Assembly: GCF_030936135.1 (NCBI RefSeq)
Contig: NC_082606.1
Span: 4,473,255 to 4,537,254 of the forward strand
Direction: 5' to 3'
From: Gavia stellata
Taxonomy: Eukaryota > Chordata > Aves > Gaviiformes > Gaviidae
Length of the DNA stretch: 64,000 nucleotides
The notes under the pieces were generated by a model. The model saw only the letters and a program-made list of their open reading frames with translations. It was not told where the DNA came from and did not search any database. Made by a program: the position numbers and the translations under genes. Each line of letters opens with the position of its first letter. Positions within the stretch are counted from its first letter, which is position 1. This document shows, piece by piece, positions 24,001-36,600 of the stretch.

Positions 24001-25731
24001 TGTGTGATGACAGTATAAAGCGAACTGACACAAATATTGGGAGTGTATTATTGAATTATGCTAGTGACAACAATCAAATACCCTACTTATGCTGTGGGAA
24101 GAGAACTTAAGGTGAGAAACTGGGAAAAAATCTTTCTAATGATAAAAAAGCGAAGCACTAGAAAAAGGCTGCCAAGGGAGGCTGTGAATGTTCCATCGTT
24201 ATTGCGTCCTGCTAGACCATAACAAACAGGTATGTATTGAGGATGTCCTGTACAATGAGTGACAATGTGACTCTGAAAAATATAGATAAATCCAAGAAAC
24301 ATTCAGTAATTACATTGCGGTGCCAGGAAAAACTGCAATGAGCTGCCTGCTCAATTAAATCAACCCTTTTAATTATAACCGCATCACATGAAGTACAAAT
24401 TTAAGCTCCACGTGACTTAGCAGCGACACTGCAAACTCCTTGAAATTTAAGCTAGAGCTGAGCAAGGTGGGAGAACACGGTAATCGCTGTGAGACCTCTC
24501 CCGTCAGTCTGCAGGACTACGCCTTCAGAAACGTATGAGATTGTGATAAGCAGGAACCGGAACAGATGTGCGATACGCTGGACACCTTCAAGCTGATCTC
24601 TCACAAAATCACACGTTTGCCTCCTACCTACAATCCCTGGGGTGACCAGTCCGAGAACCTGACATCGCTTCGGCAACAATTTCTCGAGCGCAATTGCTGT
24701 TTCTTTACTGTTTCTTTTCCTGGCTGTTAAAAACAGAAGAAAAAAAAGCGGGGAGAAGCAAAAATCAGTTGTTCTGAACGGTACTGGAACAAGCCTTGCG
24801 CCCAGTCCCGTTGTGTTTAACGGGTGCTGCCCATCGGTGGCTGCCCTGCCAACAACGTGGCACATCTGTACCCGTCGGTACGGGCACAAGACTCCTGGCA
24901 CGCAGAGCGGGTACCCTCCAGAGCAGGGGAGAGGAACGGCCCACGTGCAGTAACACACACCTACGGGCTGCACTTCGCACCACCAACGCAGAGCTGCCCG
25001 CGGGCGTTTTGCAAAGGGTTTGCTGCCCCTTGAAACCCAAACGCGGAGAACTGCCTCTCGGCTGCCTCCCGCTGAGCGGGCACCGGGCACGGCCTGGGGG
25101 AGCGGGTCACCTCGAGCTTTACCTTTCTTCTGCTCGTGGCTCTCCTCGTGCCCGCTGAAGGTCTCCGCGTCCGCGATATAGAGCACGGTGTGCGGCAGCA
25201 CGTGCACCCTCTGTAAGAGGAGGGGAGAAGAAGCGGGACCGCGCTGCCCAACCGCTCCGGCGGGGCCCCGCTCCAGGGCCGGGAGGCGCGCTCCCGAGGC
25301 GGGAGGAGGAGCGGCGGGGAACGGCCCCCCCCCCCCACCGGCGGGCTGTCCCTCAGGGCCCCGCGCGCGCACCCACCTCCAGCTCGCGGGCCAGCGCGCG
25401 CACCAGCGCGTGGCTCTCGGCGGGGCCCGGCTCCAGCGCCGACACCCAGGCGACGCGCTGCCGCGCCCGCAGGATCCGCCGGGCGCACTCCCTCCACAGC
25501 CGGCACACGCTGCAACACACCACGGACAGGCCGCGTCGGCGGGGCCGCCCCGGGAGCGCCGGCCCCGCCCCGGCCCCGCCGCCTCGCACCCGCAGCCAAC
25601 CGCCGCGGCGGCGGCCGCGCCCCTTACCAGGCGGCGCGCAGCAGCGCCTTGGTGGGCAGGAAGCCGAGGACGCGCTCCACCACCTCGGCCAGGTTGCCGA
25701 GGACGAAGGCGCCCTTGGCGGCGGCCTCCAT
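20628..25731 (-). CDS. FBXO22: F-box only protein 22, complete
   Basis: FBXO22 is the substrate receptor of an SCF (SKP1-CUL1-RBX1) ubiquitin ligase; known mammalian targets include KDM4A and BACH1. Seven exons joined on the - strand (25731-25628, 25509-25377, 25210-25123, 24723-24628, 23616-23452, 22466-22301, 21057-20628) give 1182 bases, 393 residues plus stop, close to the human 403. The F-box is at about 9-52 ([20 protein letters not shown], then VCRLWREC). The rest is the FIST-type region, with conserved stretches [48 protein letters not shown] and, in the last exon, [20 protein letters not shown] and [15 protein letters not shown]. The start ATG lies in a CpG island, and the N-terminus is shorter than in human by about 12 residues. 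The end runs LIHLGSTK, as in mammals, plus four extra residues ANQM. All exon phases agree, so the gene appears intact. Confidence 0.97.
21058..22300 (-). other. FBXO22 intron 6
   Basis: 1.24 kb. A GC-rich patch at about 21600-21880 shows overlapping open frames in several frames and on both strands, as expected from composition alone. No conserved exon is recognised. Confidence 0.75.
22301..22466 (-). CDS. FBXO22: FBXO22 exon 6
   Basis: 166 bases after a TTTGTAG acceptor, donor GTAGGT. Encodes residues 197-250, including [13 protein letters not shown] and [17 protein letters not shown], both conserved with mammals. Confidence 0.96.
22467..23451 (-). other. FBXO22 intron 5
   Basis: About 1 kb of unremarkable sequence between exons 5 and 6; nothing recognised. 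Confidence 0.8.
23452..23616 (-). CDS. FBXO22: FBXO22 exon 5
   Basis: 165 bases after a TTTGTAG acceptor, donor GTACGT. Encodes residues from V141 to the split Gly 196, with [20 protein letters not shown] and the following [12 protein letters not shown]. Confidence 0.96.
23617..24627 (-). other. FBXO22 intron 4
   Basis: About 1 kb. Short open frames only; nothing recognised. Confidence 0.8.
24628..24723 (-). CDS. FBXO22: FBXO22 exon 4
   Basis: 96 bases after a TTAACAG acceptor, donor GTAGGA. Encodes [20 protein letters not shown], matching human [20 protein letters not shown]. Confidence 0.95.
   Translation of the reverse strand, partial: PGKETVKKQQLRSRNCCRSDVRFSDWSPQGL
24724..25122 (-). 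other. FBXO22 intron 3
   Basis: About 0.4 kb, becoming GC-rich toward exon 3 where the CpG island begins. The open frames seen here come from composition. Confidence 0.8.
25123..25210 (-). CDS. FBXO22: FBXO22 exon 3
   Basis: 88 bases after a TTACAG acceptor, donor GTAAAG. Encodes residues 80-108 with the conserved [14 protein letters not shown]. Intron 2 is 166 bases and contains a run of 12 G on the transcript strand. Confidence 0.95.
25377..25509 (-). CDS. FBXO22: FBXO22 exon 2: second half of F-box
   Basis: 133 bases after a TTGCAG acceptor, donor GTGGGT. Encodes residues 35-79, beginning CVCRLWREC and ending ALARELE. Intron 1 is only 118 bases. Confidence 0.95.
25628..25731 (-). CDS. 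FBXO22: FBXO22 exon 1: start and first half of F-box
   Basis: Encodes residues 1-34 plus two bases: MEAAAKGAF, then the F-box start. The donor is GTAAGG. The short Ala-rich leader replaces the longer human N-terminus. The ATG is the first in frame in the GC-rich leader that I could see. Confidence 0.93.
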
Positions 25732-25974
25732 GGCCCCGGCCGGACCCGCCGCCGCCGCCTCCCCTTCCCTGGGCCGCCGCGCCGACGGCGCTGCGCGTCA
25801 CCCGCGCGCCGACGCTCCCGGGGCGGAGTTCCGGTCGCGCGGGGACGGGGACAGCAGCAGCCGCCGCCGCCAGGCTGGCGCCGCCTGGCGGCGGGGAGGA
25901 CCCGCCCCGCTCCCGGGGGCCCCCGTCGCGCCCCCCCCCCCGCCCCGAGCCCCAGCAGGGAGACAGCGCACTTC

Positions 25975-27596
25975 GTAAAATGGTTTTTATTCATAAACTT
26001 GATGCAAGTTTACAAATTGCTGTACATTGCCGAGTAACGCCGCAATGAGAAAGGGCACCCAAACCCACGCAGGCGGCGGAGGCGCGGGGCCCGGGGGCAC
26101 CCCGCGGGCAGGCTGCCGCCCGCCCCGCCGCGCCCGGGGGCCAGGCTGTGTCCCAACAGCGGTACAGCCACGCAAGCAGGAAGGCTGGGGAGTCACCCAC
26201 CGTCCCTGGGGAACAACAGGTTAGTGGAAGCAGTGCCAAACCTCGCCCATCCTTTCTTTCGAGCTAAAAACCGGATCTAGAAGCAAACGCACAAGGACCC
26301 GGCCGTGCCTGATAGAGAAAAGAGCACAAAGTCGATAGTCAACTGAAAAACCAGAACAGAAACATGCTTCCGCGCTTCTAAACAGCGCTTAATCCATGGT
26401 ATGCAGCCTTAGCTCAGCCCCAGAGGGGTGCAAAAGGCCTACTGACGAGTACTACGACCAAAACAGGATCGATGTAGGTAAGGCAATGAAACAGAGTGTA
26501 ATTACACAGACCCAGATTCATTTCCTAATAAAGAACGAACAGTTCCCATTAGTCTGTCAATAACAAAACCACCGCCATGCCTACGGCAACATTTCTTAAG
26601 CCTCTGAAGCAGATGACAAGTTTTTGTACTTTATTGTAGCTTTGATATAAAAATTTTTAATTCAAGGACTTTCATCTCGATTTGTGCCAATCACTTTATA
26701 AGTTCATTAGTTTACAAATGATTGCAACAACCCGTTAATAAAATGGAACACCTAAAAAGGTTTTTAGTATTTTAAATAACTTCAAGCTTCATACTGCGGC
26801 TCTTCTTGTTAACGAGGTTGAGCCAACGAGTAGCAGGAACAGCCCAGCAAGTTCTGATGCCCCAGTGGAAGTGACTAGTTACAAGGTTTTATTGGCACAG
26901 CCTTGCTCTGCTTAAAAAACAAAACAAAAAAAAACCCAAACCAAAAAATTAACATAATCTAAACAAAGAGCATCTTTTCCAAGAAACAGTTTATATTCTC
27001 ATACAGCCATGGAAAAATGTTTAATGACTTAACATACATGTGTTTTTCCTATATCATTAATTTGGAGATACTACAAATGCTGCCATTTTAGACCAGAAAA
27101 ACTACTGTGATTTGCAAGACCTGACATTTCCTAAAACAGTATTAAACAACGTATTAAACTTCTTGGCTTTAAATGAAACAATACAACGCAAGTCTCTGCA
27201 GTCTGCATTTTGCAAAAGGTAAGAAATACACAAAAGTGTGTGAACAGCTCACTCCTATTGAATGATCTTTAGTAACTCGATAGCCTGCGGTAGGGAGCTT
27301 ACGCTTTCAAATAAAAAAAAAGGGAGAAGGGAGGGCGTGGCCCAAATATGCTTAATCCGTAAGAACAAATACGGTAAAGGCCCAAACTGCTCAGTCCGGA
27401 TACCTAAGAGCGGAATGGTAAGGCTGTAACTTATACTTTACGTGTCAGTTGACAGATTATCCACTAACTTATCTAATAGCTAAAGTCTTCAGTACGGCTG
27501 TTATAGGGGCACTCATAGCTTGAGTCTGTGTGTTGGAAAACATAAAAAAGAGCTTGTTTTGTTGACATTGGTCCAGGTATACAACAGTCCTCAATA
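25975..27596 (-). other. UBE2Q2 3' UTR
   Basis: About 1.6 kb between the stop codon and the most distal poly(A) signal. Further AATAAA signals on the - strand near 26888-26893 and 26630-26635 could give shorter transcripts. The last 200 bases run into the FBXO22 CpG island. The extent is inferred from the signals, not from transcript data. Confidence 0.7.
25986..25991 (-). terminator. Distal UBE2Q2 poly(A) signal
   Basis: AATAAA on the - strand (TTTATT on +), about 255 bases upstream of the FBXO22 ATG. Cleavage would be expected at about 25960-25976. Confidence 0.65.
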
Positions 27597-27628
27597 TTAG
27601 CCGTCTTCTTTTGGAGGAGTGTACCAGC
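27597..27628 (-). CDS. UBE2Q2: UBE2Q2 exon 13: C-terminus and stop
   Basis: Two bases complete a Gly, then WYTPPKEDG and stop TAA (27599-27597). The acceptor is CCATAG. The ending is the same as in human. Confidence 0.94.
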
Positions 27629-30600
27629 CTATGGAGAACAGAGAAATGCGTTAGGTACCAACACTGCTACGTCAAGACGATCTCACCGTCTCACTCCCAA
27701 TCTGTGGGAGATGGAAGCCTAATCTGGCTCCTTCCTTCCCTCTTAAAGTCGGCCAGCTCAGCGAGACCCAGTGCCCTAAATGCTAGTGGTCTGCAGGGGG
27801 AGACAGCGCATGTGGTGTATTCCAGGATCAGACCCAGGACTTGGGCCTGAAAAATAATACTTCCAAGTTCGGGCTTTTCTGTGGCAGCAGCTATCCTGAG
27901 TTGGACAAACTGGACATCAACAGAGGAAGCTGTTGAAGGAGGAACATTGCTGTAACAAAGCCAAATGGAATACAGGTAAAACCCCCAAGTCTTCAAGCCA
28001 CTTAATGCACAGACATACAAATGTGACTACACTGGGATACTTAGCTATACATCCCACCTTGCATACTGCAGAGTTCAGCACGCACGAGCATTTGAACGGT
28101 TTACCCTGCTTCTGCACGTCTTGCTGTAGGAATGGGCTCAGAAACGTCCGTTGAATAATTTGCCTCCTGATAGGATTTGGCGTGTTTAACAGTTGAATCA
28201 TACCTGATCAAGTGTGCATAGTTTTTTCTAGCCACCTCCAGATCTCCAATCTGAATTCTCCCAGCCACTATTGTAAAAAAATCCTCTAAATTTTTATACA
28301 GTGAGCACAGGGCCTATTTATGTTGTCCCAGAGAAAAGGTAGCAGCTATAAGTTAAAGACACCTTTTGCAGCAGCAATAAATGCTGTGAATGCTTTGTGT
28401 ACAGCTCCTGACGCTGCAGTAATCACTGTAGTCAAGGCTAGCACATAGCTAGAAGTAAACAGACAGCCATGCTGGCTTTTGTAGCAAACTAAAAAAGCAA
28501 AAGATTCAGTTAACGGCAAGATCAAAATATCATAAAACTGGAAAGCATTTTAAAGGCGTTATCTTTGATCTTCCACCCAAGAGCAGAGAAGGCATTATGT
28601 CCAATTTTACAGGTAGGGAAGCCGAGGTGCTCCCTACAGTCACACTGAAATACACTCTCATGTTCACAGCAACATGAATTCCCAGAGGAGACTGTGTCCA
28701 CCCTGGACCAAAAGAACATCACGGAAATGGTAACTGGGACTAACTCCCTCGTCACGAGACCAGGTTACCAATTCTACTGGCTACTTTCACATAACATGCA
28801 AGGAAGGCACTTAAACCTTTTAAAGCCTCAGGTCATTTGTTGTCTTCTCATCCTGGCACAATGAATGTCATTATACCTGAAGCATTGAATACTTGTTTTA
28901 TGCAGCTGAGAGACCATTAACTGGCTTTAAATAAGGTAAAAAAAAATATGTGTCTCCCATTTCTATTGCACAGTTTTCCAGCCAGCGCACTTCACTTGGA
29001 CTTTTTGTAGTTTTTCAGTCTCTGGTCTTTCCTTCCACTTTATCTCTTCCTTAACAATTACTACTACTACTAAGGTCTTGCCACATCGAAACAAAGCCTT
29101 TCAGGGAAAGAGGCAAACTTCCAGCAGGTACTTCACTAACAAATAAGACACCGTAAAAGCTACAATAACAATAAATCTACTGGATCAACTAGCTGAAAGT
29201 GAAATTGAACTCCCTTTGAAAGGACAGTAGGAACACATGAAACACCGCTATATTCATGTAAGCTGGAAAAGTTGCAGTGATTGTTAGTCAAGTTACTTTA
29301 AGCACTATTGTCTTCCTAGTGCAAGGTGAGAAAAAGGAAACACCATTTACGGTCTTCCCAAGCCAACGTAAGACACTCTGGCACTTCAAGTCTTACTGCG
29401 GCCAAAATACCAATTCCCAGGTTGCTGTGCAGACAAGAACAAAGTCGCAAGAATATACATACCATTTTTCTCGTGTATTTGTACTAGTGACTTATAGGAC
29501 TGCTGTGCTCTTGCTAGATTATATTGATTCTGAAAGGAGAAAAAACTAACATAAAAACCTGCATCTAGACACGCAAAACTTAATAGTTTTACAAAGAAAC
29601 TCAACAGTGGGCTTACAAGTAAAAACCATGCACAATGTTACAACATTCCTGGCTTTAAAGTACAAGATTTTCAAGACAAATACCCTTATTTTCTCATTTC
29701 TCCTCCGTCGTGATGACAATAATTTGTAGAGCCCTGCTGCTGGAAAGGCCCCTCTATCGGAGGGTTTAGAACCCGAGAAGTGTGTGCAGCTGGAAGGGCA
29801 GGCTCCGCGCAACCCCCACTCTAACTCCATCGTGCTCAGCTGACCAGTTACCGGGTTAGACAGAATTGTGATCATAAACTTTCACATCTAACCGAGTTCA
29901 CTATCCTTGAATCAGTACTTAAAAAACGGCATCCAAGTGACAATTTCGTTGACTTAAATATTTAAACATCCTTTGAAAACAGCATTTAGTACTTGAAAGT
30001 CTTTTCAGTTACGGCCCGTTACCAGCACGCACACTAGAACTGCATTTTGATTTCAATTAATGCTGAACGGCTAGCTCAGAAGTATTTGCATGGTATTATT
30101 TTTCACTCTCTCATGAAACTTCGCAGGTGTCTAGTCCAGCAAAAGGAGGAGAACTTCTTAACATCAGTGTATGCGATCCTGGCAGTCAGGCTGTTATCTA
30201 CAGCCCTTCTTGGAGCCGGAATTTACAAATCCTCCAGATTCCCAATTCTGAATCCTCCTTCCCTCCCCCCTTGCCAATATGGGGATAATACAAGCCCAAC
30301 TACTTACACACCCTGCCCATCCCAAGGTTTTACCTTCCTCATACATTCATCGTTTCTTAACAAACTCGTAGCTAACTGCCAATAAAATACTCACACATGC
30401 ACCACACATCAAAACGCAAATATATTTGCAATGACAATTCTGTCATTAAGCATCTTCGATGCAAGTCAGCAAAGAAATGGAGGCCTAACAGTAATTTGTG
30501 TAATTGATATACACAGCGCATTTACCTTATTGGCTCCAAACTGTACTCTGGCTTTTCCTTTGACTAAAGTGGCATTGATCTGCATGATGACTGATTCTAT

Positions 30601-33600
30601 TGAATAGGCACTGCTCCAGCCCTGGAGGAGAAAGGAAATATTTCTATATAACACATACTTGCTTCTTGTGCTCACCTTGCAAATCTATTTTGGAACGTGT
30701 GCTTTGGGATTTTGTTTTTATTTTTCTGCACTCCAGTTTTAGTTTTAACTACTTGTTTTCAGTTAACAACTTTCATTTTCCAGAGAAAATCTGGGAAGTG
30801 ATATACAGTATTAGTACTAAGAACTTGTAGGAAAAATGAAATGGCTGAATCACACATTTCCAAAATACTGCAAGACAGCAACAAGAGCAGCTCCATTATT
30901 ACACCATTTACACATTTTCAGCAACGTCGCAACAGAAATGACAATTCCTTGTTATAAGAAGCAGAAAAGAGTGGTATCTAATGGAGCCACTGAGTGAGCT
31001 ATGACAATTTTGCTCCCATGAAAATTACTGCTTCTCTCTGGTATTGCTTTACCTTCCAGGGTTCACAAAAGTTTCTGCCAGAGCTGGCAAATAGTTACTT
31101 CATTCATTTACTAATTTTAAAGAGAAAACCGATCACTCCGTCTACACAAGAGTCATCTGTGCCTAGAATCTTCTGCATTCCTCACTTCTGCAGAGCCGAC
31201 TTCCTGCAGTAGCAGAGGCTTCCAGAAAAGAAAACAATGGCTTTTGCTCCTCAGAACTCACTCTTTACACTGGCTTCCTCCCAGAAATTCTGAGAATTCA
31301 AAGTTGATGCGCTTTCACTTCTTGCCTCTTCTTCTCAGACCTCTTGTAAGCCATCCAAGGCAGAAAAGATCTTACACAAGATCACAAGGCAAATCTTGTG
31401 GAGCTGAGGTTTAATTCCACTATGTTCCCTTTGGAGTGTGTAATTTATTCCACACAGGGATTCTTCCACTCAGGGGAAACACCTATTTTCATTATTTTAA
31501 AGCATGCTTTGTTATTATCCAGATAACAGAGTCTGTGTTCACCTGTTTAGTAAGGAGTTCCATGCATAATGCACCTCCACCTAGGACATACCTAGAAACA
31601 AACGTGAAAGAAAATACATTTGACATCAGCAGTTAGTAAAAAGATGAAGCTCTTCACAGCACTTTAAGCTCTTGCAGGCTAGTTTGTTAAATTTTTTGTT
31701 CACATAAAGCTGAAATGCCCTTTAACCAGTAATATATCCTAACTAGTCAGCCATATTATACTTATGCAAAGAAGATTAGTATTGTGAGACCAAAAAAAAA
31801 ATTTCCTTTGCAATCTACACTTAGTTAAAATCGGTGACTGAGCTAGTCTGCAAAACTGCTTACACAACTGTACACAGACCATGAAAAAAGGAAGGTTGCT
31901 TTTTATGGCTACACTATGTATATGTAGTACTGACGTGTAGTTGTAAAAAAACTGAACAAATTCACATCTGTAAAGAAATTTAACACAATTCCAAACAACG
32001 TAGGTGCACCCATAAATCAAAGATGTAGACAAATGAGATCAAGCAGATCTTCACTTGCTCTTTTCTTACAAACCACTTTCTAATTTCAGTAACACTTCAT
32101 AATGCATTGTGCTGACCGGGACTCAGCAGTCAGCATGCCTGGTCATCATAAAACCTGGGCTGAGGAAGTAGAATTTACCACTCCAAAAATGTAGTCTTCC
32201 CTATGATCAAGATGTTCAAACAGCGTAGATCTGTTCGACATTCATAGGGAAATGATCACTGAAATCCAAACTTTCTGGGCCATTCTTTCTTCTGTTCAAA
32301 GAAGTCCAAGCACAACAAAACCAGAAACCAAGTAAGTTTTCTGGTGTCTGGCACTGCTTGTTCACTTTTTTGGTAGCAGCAACCCTCATGAAAAATATTT
32401 AACTGCACTAACCATTTCTTGAATGCAAAAAAGACACACAATAATTAAAATCCAATCAGAACCAGCACCAGCTATCACAGACTGTGTTTTCAAACGTACA
32501 GGTATCATTTCCTGTCAGCAGGAGATGCATAAAAGCCTTGGAAGGCGAATTTAATCTTCTCTCATGGATATACACAAGTTTCTACTCCACGGACAGCACT
32601 TCAAACATGTTTTAGATGACTTTTGGAGCATGCTGTCAATTAAATTTAGTACTTTTGGATTAGCATTTGAGGAGATTTTAGACAAAAACTTTACAGCAGT
32701 GTTACCAGCAAAATCGAGTCAGTTATGACTGTACAGAAAATTTAAGGCAACACAGGGATCAAGACCCCTTCAAAGCACTAACTCAAAACATCCTACTATT
32801 CTGAACAACTGGAGAAGTAACAGCAATGTTAACCATGCACAAAGGGGCCAGTTCTTCAATGTTATGGCAGGCACAGAGTCTCTCAAAGCTAGACACAAAC
32901 TAAGCAATTCAAAAAGGAATTGCATCTGGCTGGAATATGCACCCAGCTGTTTGGCTCCTATTAATTCATAAAGCTTAAGAAGCAAGTCTCCATATCACAC
33001 TTTGAGCTTTTCACCAAACTCAGGAATACATCATGAATATACATTTAGGGGAAATTTCTTGAAGTCTACATGGTAGTCTCAAACTGTTCCCTGCAAACCC
33101 AGTCAACCAGTCTCAGGTTGCAACATTTTCACCACAAAGTACAATTTCTGTAAAGCAACTCAAACCTACCCTCCTGTGAGCACAGGAGATACCACTCGCA
33201 CAAAGGGAGGATCAAAAGGGAAGTTATCCTGAAAAGCATAACAAAAACCAGGTTAAGAACTATACTGTGACAGTGTTTTCCTAACCAGGAAGTATTTCAA
33301 TAGCCTTATTTGTCAAATCTGATTTAAAGCAGTAACATGTTTTAGTTCTGTAAAAAAAAAAAAAAAAAAAAAAAAAATCACATTTCCACAATACTGGCTA
33401 AAAAGCAATCTTTGGGAAGCTTTAGTGCCACACTTAAAGCTGTGGTTTTTCTCTTTTTTGCCTTTTTTTTCTTTTTTTTTTTAAATGCTACAGCTCCATC
33501 TTTACCCAAGTAACAGCTGAGGGTCATTTCAGTCACTTTCTACAGTAAGTAACAAACTTAACCCCAGCATTTCTTCCCATAGACACATACCTTAAAAGAG

Positions 33601-36600
33601 AAGTTGAGTAAAATGTATTCTACACCTTCTTTTTCTTTTAAGACCTGAAGATCACTATGGAGTGGGCTATCAGGATCAACCCTATAAAAGAAGCAGTGGG
33701 GAGATCGTGGATGAAGTTAATATTTTCACTACCTGTAAATATTAATTACTCTTGAAGAGCTTCTTTATGTATTTGTAGTTTACAAACTGTAATTTGAAGT
33801 GAACTGTAGAAAACTCTTGCTCCCTTTACCAAGTAAACGCTTTGCCACGAGATCAGCATGACAGCTTGCTGCAACGCACTATGTTCCCAATGCTATCGTG
33901 TTATTTGAACATAGTTAGCACGAAATAACATGTTTATTTGAAAACAGCAATTTTAATTTCTTCAGTTCACTGAAAATGTATGAACATATGTCCCAAGGCG
34001 GAGGGGAGGAAAATATTTTAACAGGAAGACTGTAGTGGTCGAGTTTTCAGTACACAGTTGGTGAAACCTTTATGGAATATGTGATCACAGTTCTGTATCA
34101 GCTGTTAAAAGTAATCTGCATCAGCAGAAGTACTAAAGCCAGCAGCTTCTGCTCAGCAGAATTTCAACAATTGTTTGTTGAAAAATGCTGGTGGTGAGCA
34201 GCCTAGACATTAATTCAGACACTACTGGGTTAATCCCACCCAGGCTCTGAAACCCCAGCAGCTTTTAGAAGAGACTAGTCAAAAAATGCCTGCAGCAAGC
34301 CAAATGCAGATGTTAAACAAAATGATGGGCTATTAAATCCAATCCTCTGCTACAGGTGAAGCCACCAACTTACTAGATCCCATTTCAGAATTACTTGGGT
34401 AGTTTGTCCCCATCCTACTAACAGGAAGCTGTTTCAGAAGAAAATCTCCCAGTGCTTAGAAACCTATCATTTCCAGCCACAGCTTGTACTAGGCCAGTTC
34501 AGAGCTACTTGTTCTAGTAACAATACTGTTCCTTTGGCAAATGGGCTCTTTTCTCTCTCTGACGTTTACCCCTCAACTAGTCTGCACACAGTTCAGGTTT
34601 TTTCAGACACTTTTTTCTGGGATAAACAAACACAATACTTCTTATCTTCTCTTAGTCATTCTGGAAGCCACTTGCTGCATGCACTCCATTTTCTCTTTCT
34701 TGAAGGCAGAAAAATCAGACCTGTTCACAGCACTTGACAAGGCGTTTCAAATCACTGCACAGTGGTTTGAGCGCTTTGTTATAGAAGCGCTCGATAGATA
34801 AGGCCTCCTGTAATAGGGCACAGATTTTTCTGACATACGTCATTCCTGCCATTTTCAGCTTCAAAACATTCACATGCCTATGATTATACCAAGAAGGAAA
34901 CAAAATTGTATTTCAGCAGCTGGTCACATAGTCGTAGCAAGTCTTACTACTAGGACAAGCAACAATTCCTACAGGCAGATCAACTATTGTCCTGAAACAG
35001 CTTTTGTCCTTATTCACCATGACATATATGAACTAATGGAAGTTCTTTCATCTCTTGCCATCTTTTGCAGACACCCAGCCTAGTTTGGATAGGCTTTTCC
35101 TTCCTACAGGTTATCTTGGTGGATGATGGCATATGATCCCGTTAGCAGGAATAATTTCAATATAATACCTCTAGAATTAAAGTTATTGGACTATGGACAC
35201 AACAAGATCAGTTATCATCTAGTACACACAGTGAAAAGCAGTACATAACAGAAGACAAGTTATATAATTATAGAAGTCATAATTATGTTTTACCTAAAAG
35301 TGCCAGTCATATGTGTCTGCTCAACTGTAGAAATAAAGAACTAATGATGCTAAGATAGTTCTGTTCCTTCTTACATCTTGAATGAAATGAGAAGTTGCAT
35401 TTTCTTGACATTAAAAACAAACAAAAAATCTAAACTAAAACCATCCAGACAAAAACTCTAGACAAAAATATTCATCATTTAAAGCCTCATATTTTGGAGT
35501 GGTTTTGGAAAGAGAATTGAACAGTAATGAAAGTTACGGTAATCTGCACTACGTTGGCTGTGTAAAGAGGGTTTGGGTTTTTGCCACCTCAATTACTACA
35601 GTTCAATCTCCGTAAACATTTCTGTATACCAGAATTGTAGCCACCACACACTATTTTATATGCTCTGGCTGGAGATCCTCATTTATCAAAAGTAAGAATC
35701 TCTGCAGCAATAATAAGACAGATTCTTCATAACATGAAAAAACTTTAATAACTTACTTTAGAAGCTTAACGTGCCATTCATACAAGCTGTCATTTACCAG
35801 TTCCACTGAATATATCCCTGTAGAAATATGAGATAGAATTAATTATGCATTAAAAGTTTAACAAGGTAAAATTTAGCAAAAACATTCTTTGCTTTTAAGT
35901 ACAAATACTGTCAGTAGAAGTAAGCAATAGATAAGATACTGAGATACTGATACTGAGGCACATCCTTCCTCCAGTAGCAGAAGCACTTCTGAGCAGCACC
36001 AAGGAAAAAAGTTCTTTCACTTCTATAAAAGAAATTCCACATGAATCAAAATATTTTTCTGACACCTAACCATTTCTCCTCCTCCCAATTCCCCTTCAAA
36101 CTTTCCACAGCTACAACTCCAGCTTGCTTAGTACTCAGTATATTTTATACCGAGTACACGACCAACATGCTTTTGAAACACTTAACACACAGTCTGAGTA
36201 TGCAGCATTATATTTCACAGGTTCTTGTCAGTATTGGCAGACCAGGACAGGACACTGGACAGTGTATGGAGTAGCAACCCAAAGAAAGATACTGCACTCC
36301 CAACAGCTAACCAAAGACATCAGAAAGATACATGAAAAGAATAGCTGTCTCTGGAAGCCAGCTGGTGATTTTCAGCAGTCCATTTGTTTTAAGCGCATTA
36401 AACAATAGTTATGCACTTCACTCAAAGGGAAGGATGAAAGGTTATCTGCCATTTTCTTGTATACTCAAGCTTCCTCTCTGCAGAAGTTCACAAGCAGCCC
36501 AGGAAAAAGCAATACATCTTTAACAATCAGACAAGATTTAGAAAACGGTATCAGTGATGTTCAAAAGTCTAATCTCTTCCCCCACAGACTATTCATGCAT

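Larger units (their letters stand above)
24780..26170. promoter_or_regulatory. CpG island over the FBXO22 start
   Basis: GC content and CpG frequency rise sharply here compared with the AT-rich flanks. The island covers FBXO22 exons 1-3, the presumed promoter, and the last part of the UBE2Q2 3' UTR. Just upstream of the FBXO22 ATG are a GC box (GGGGCGG, 25819-25826) and an ETS-type core (TTCCGG at 25829-25834, i.e. CCGGAA on the - strand). There is no TATA box. This is typical of a broadly expressed gene. Confidence 0.85.

Noticed and set aside
25188..26048. 286-codon open frame on the + strand opposite FBXO22 exons 1-3, with other 100-450-codon frames in the same CpG island
   Set aside because: GC-rich sequence has few stops in any frame. 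The products are Pro/Arg/Gly/Ala-rich, and the real coding exons on the - strand explain the region. The 449-codon - strand frame simply runs through FBXO22 introns.
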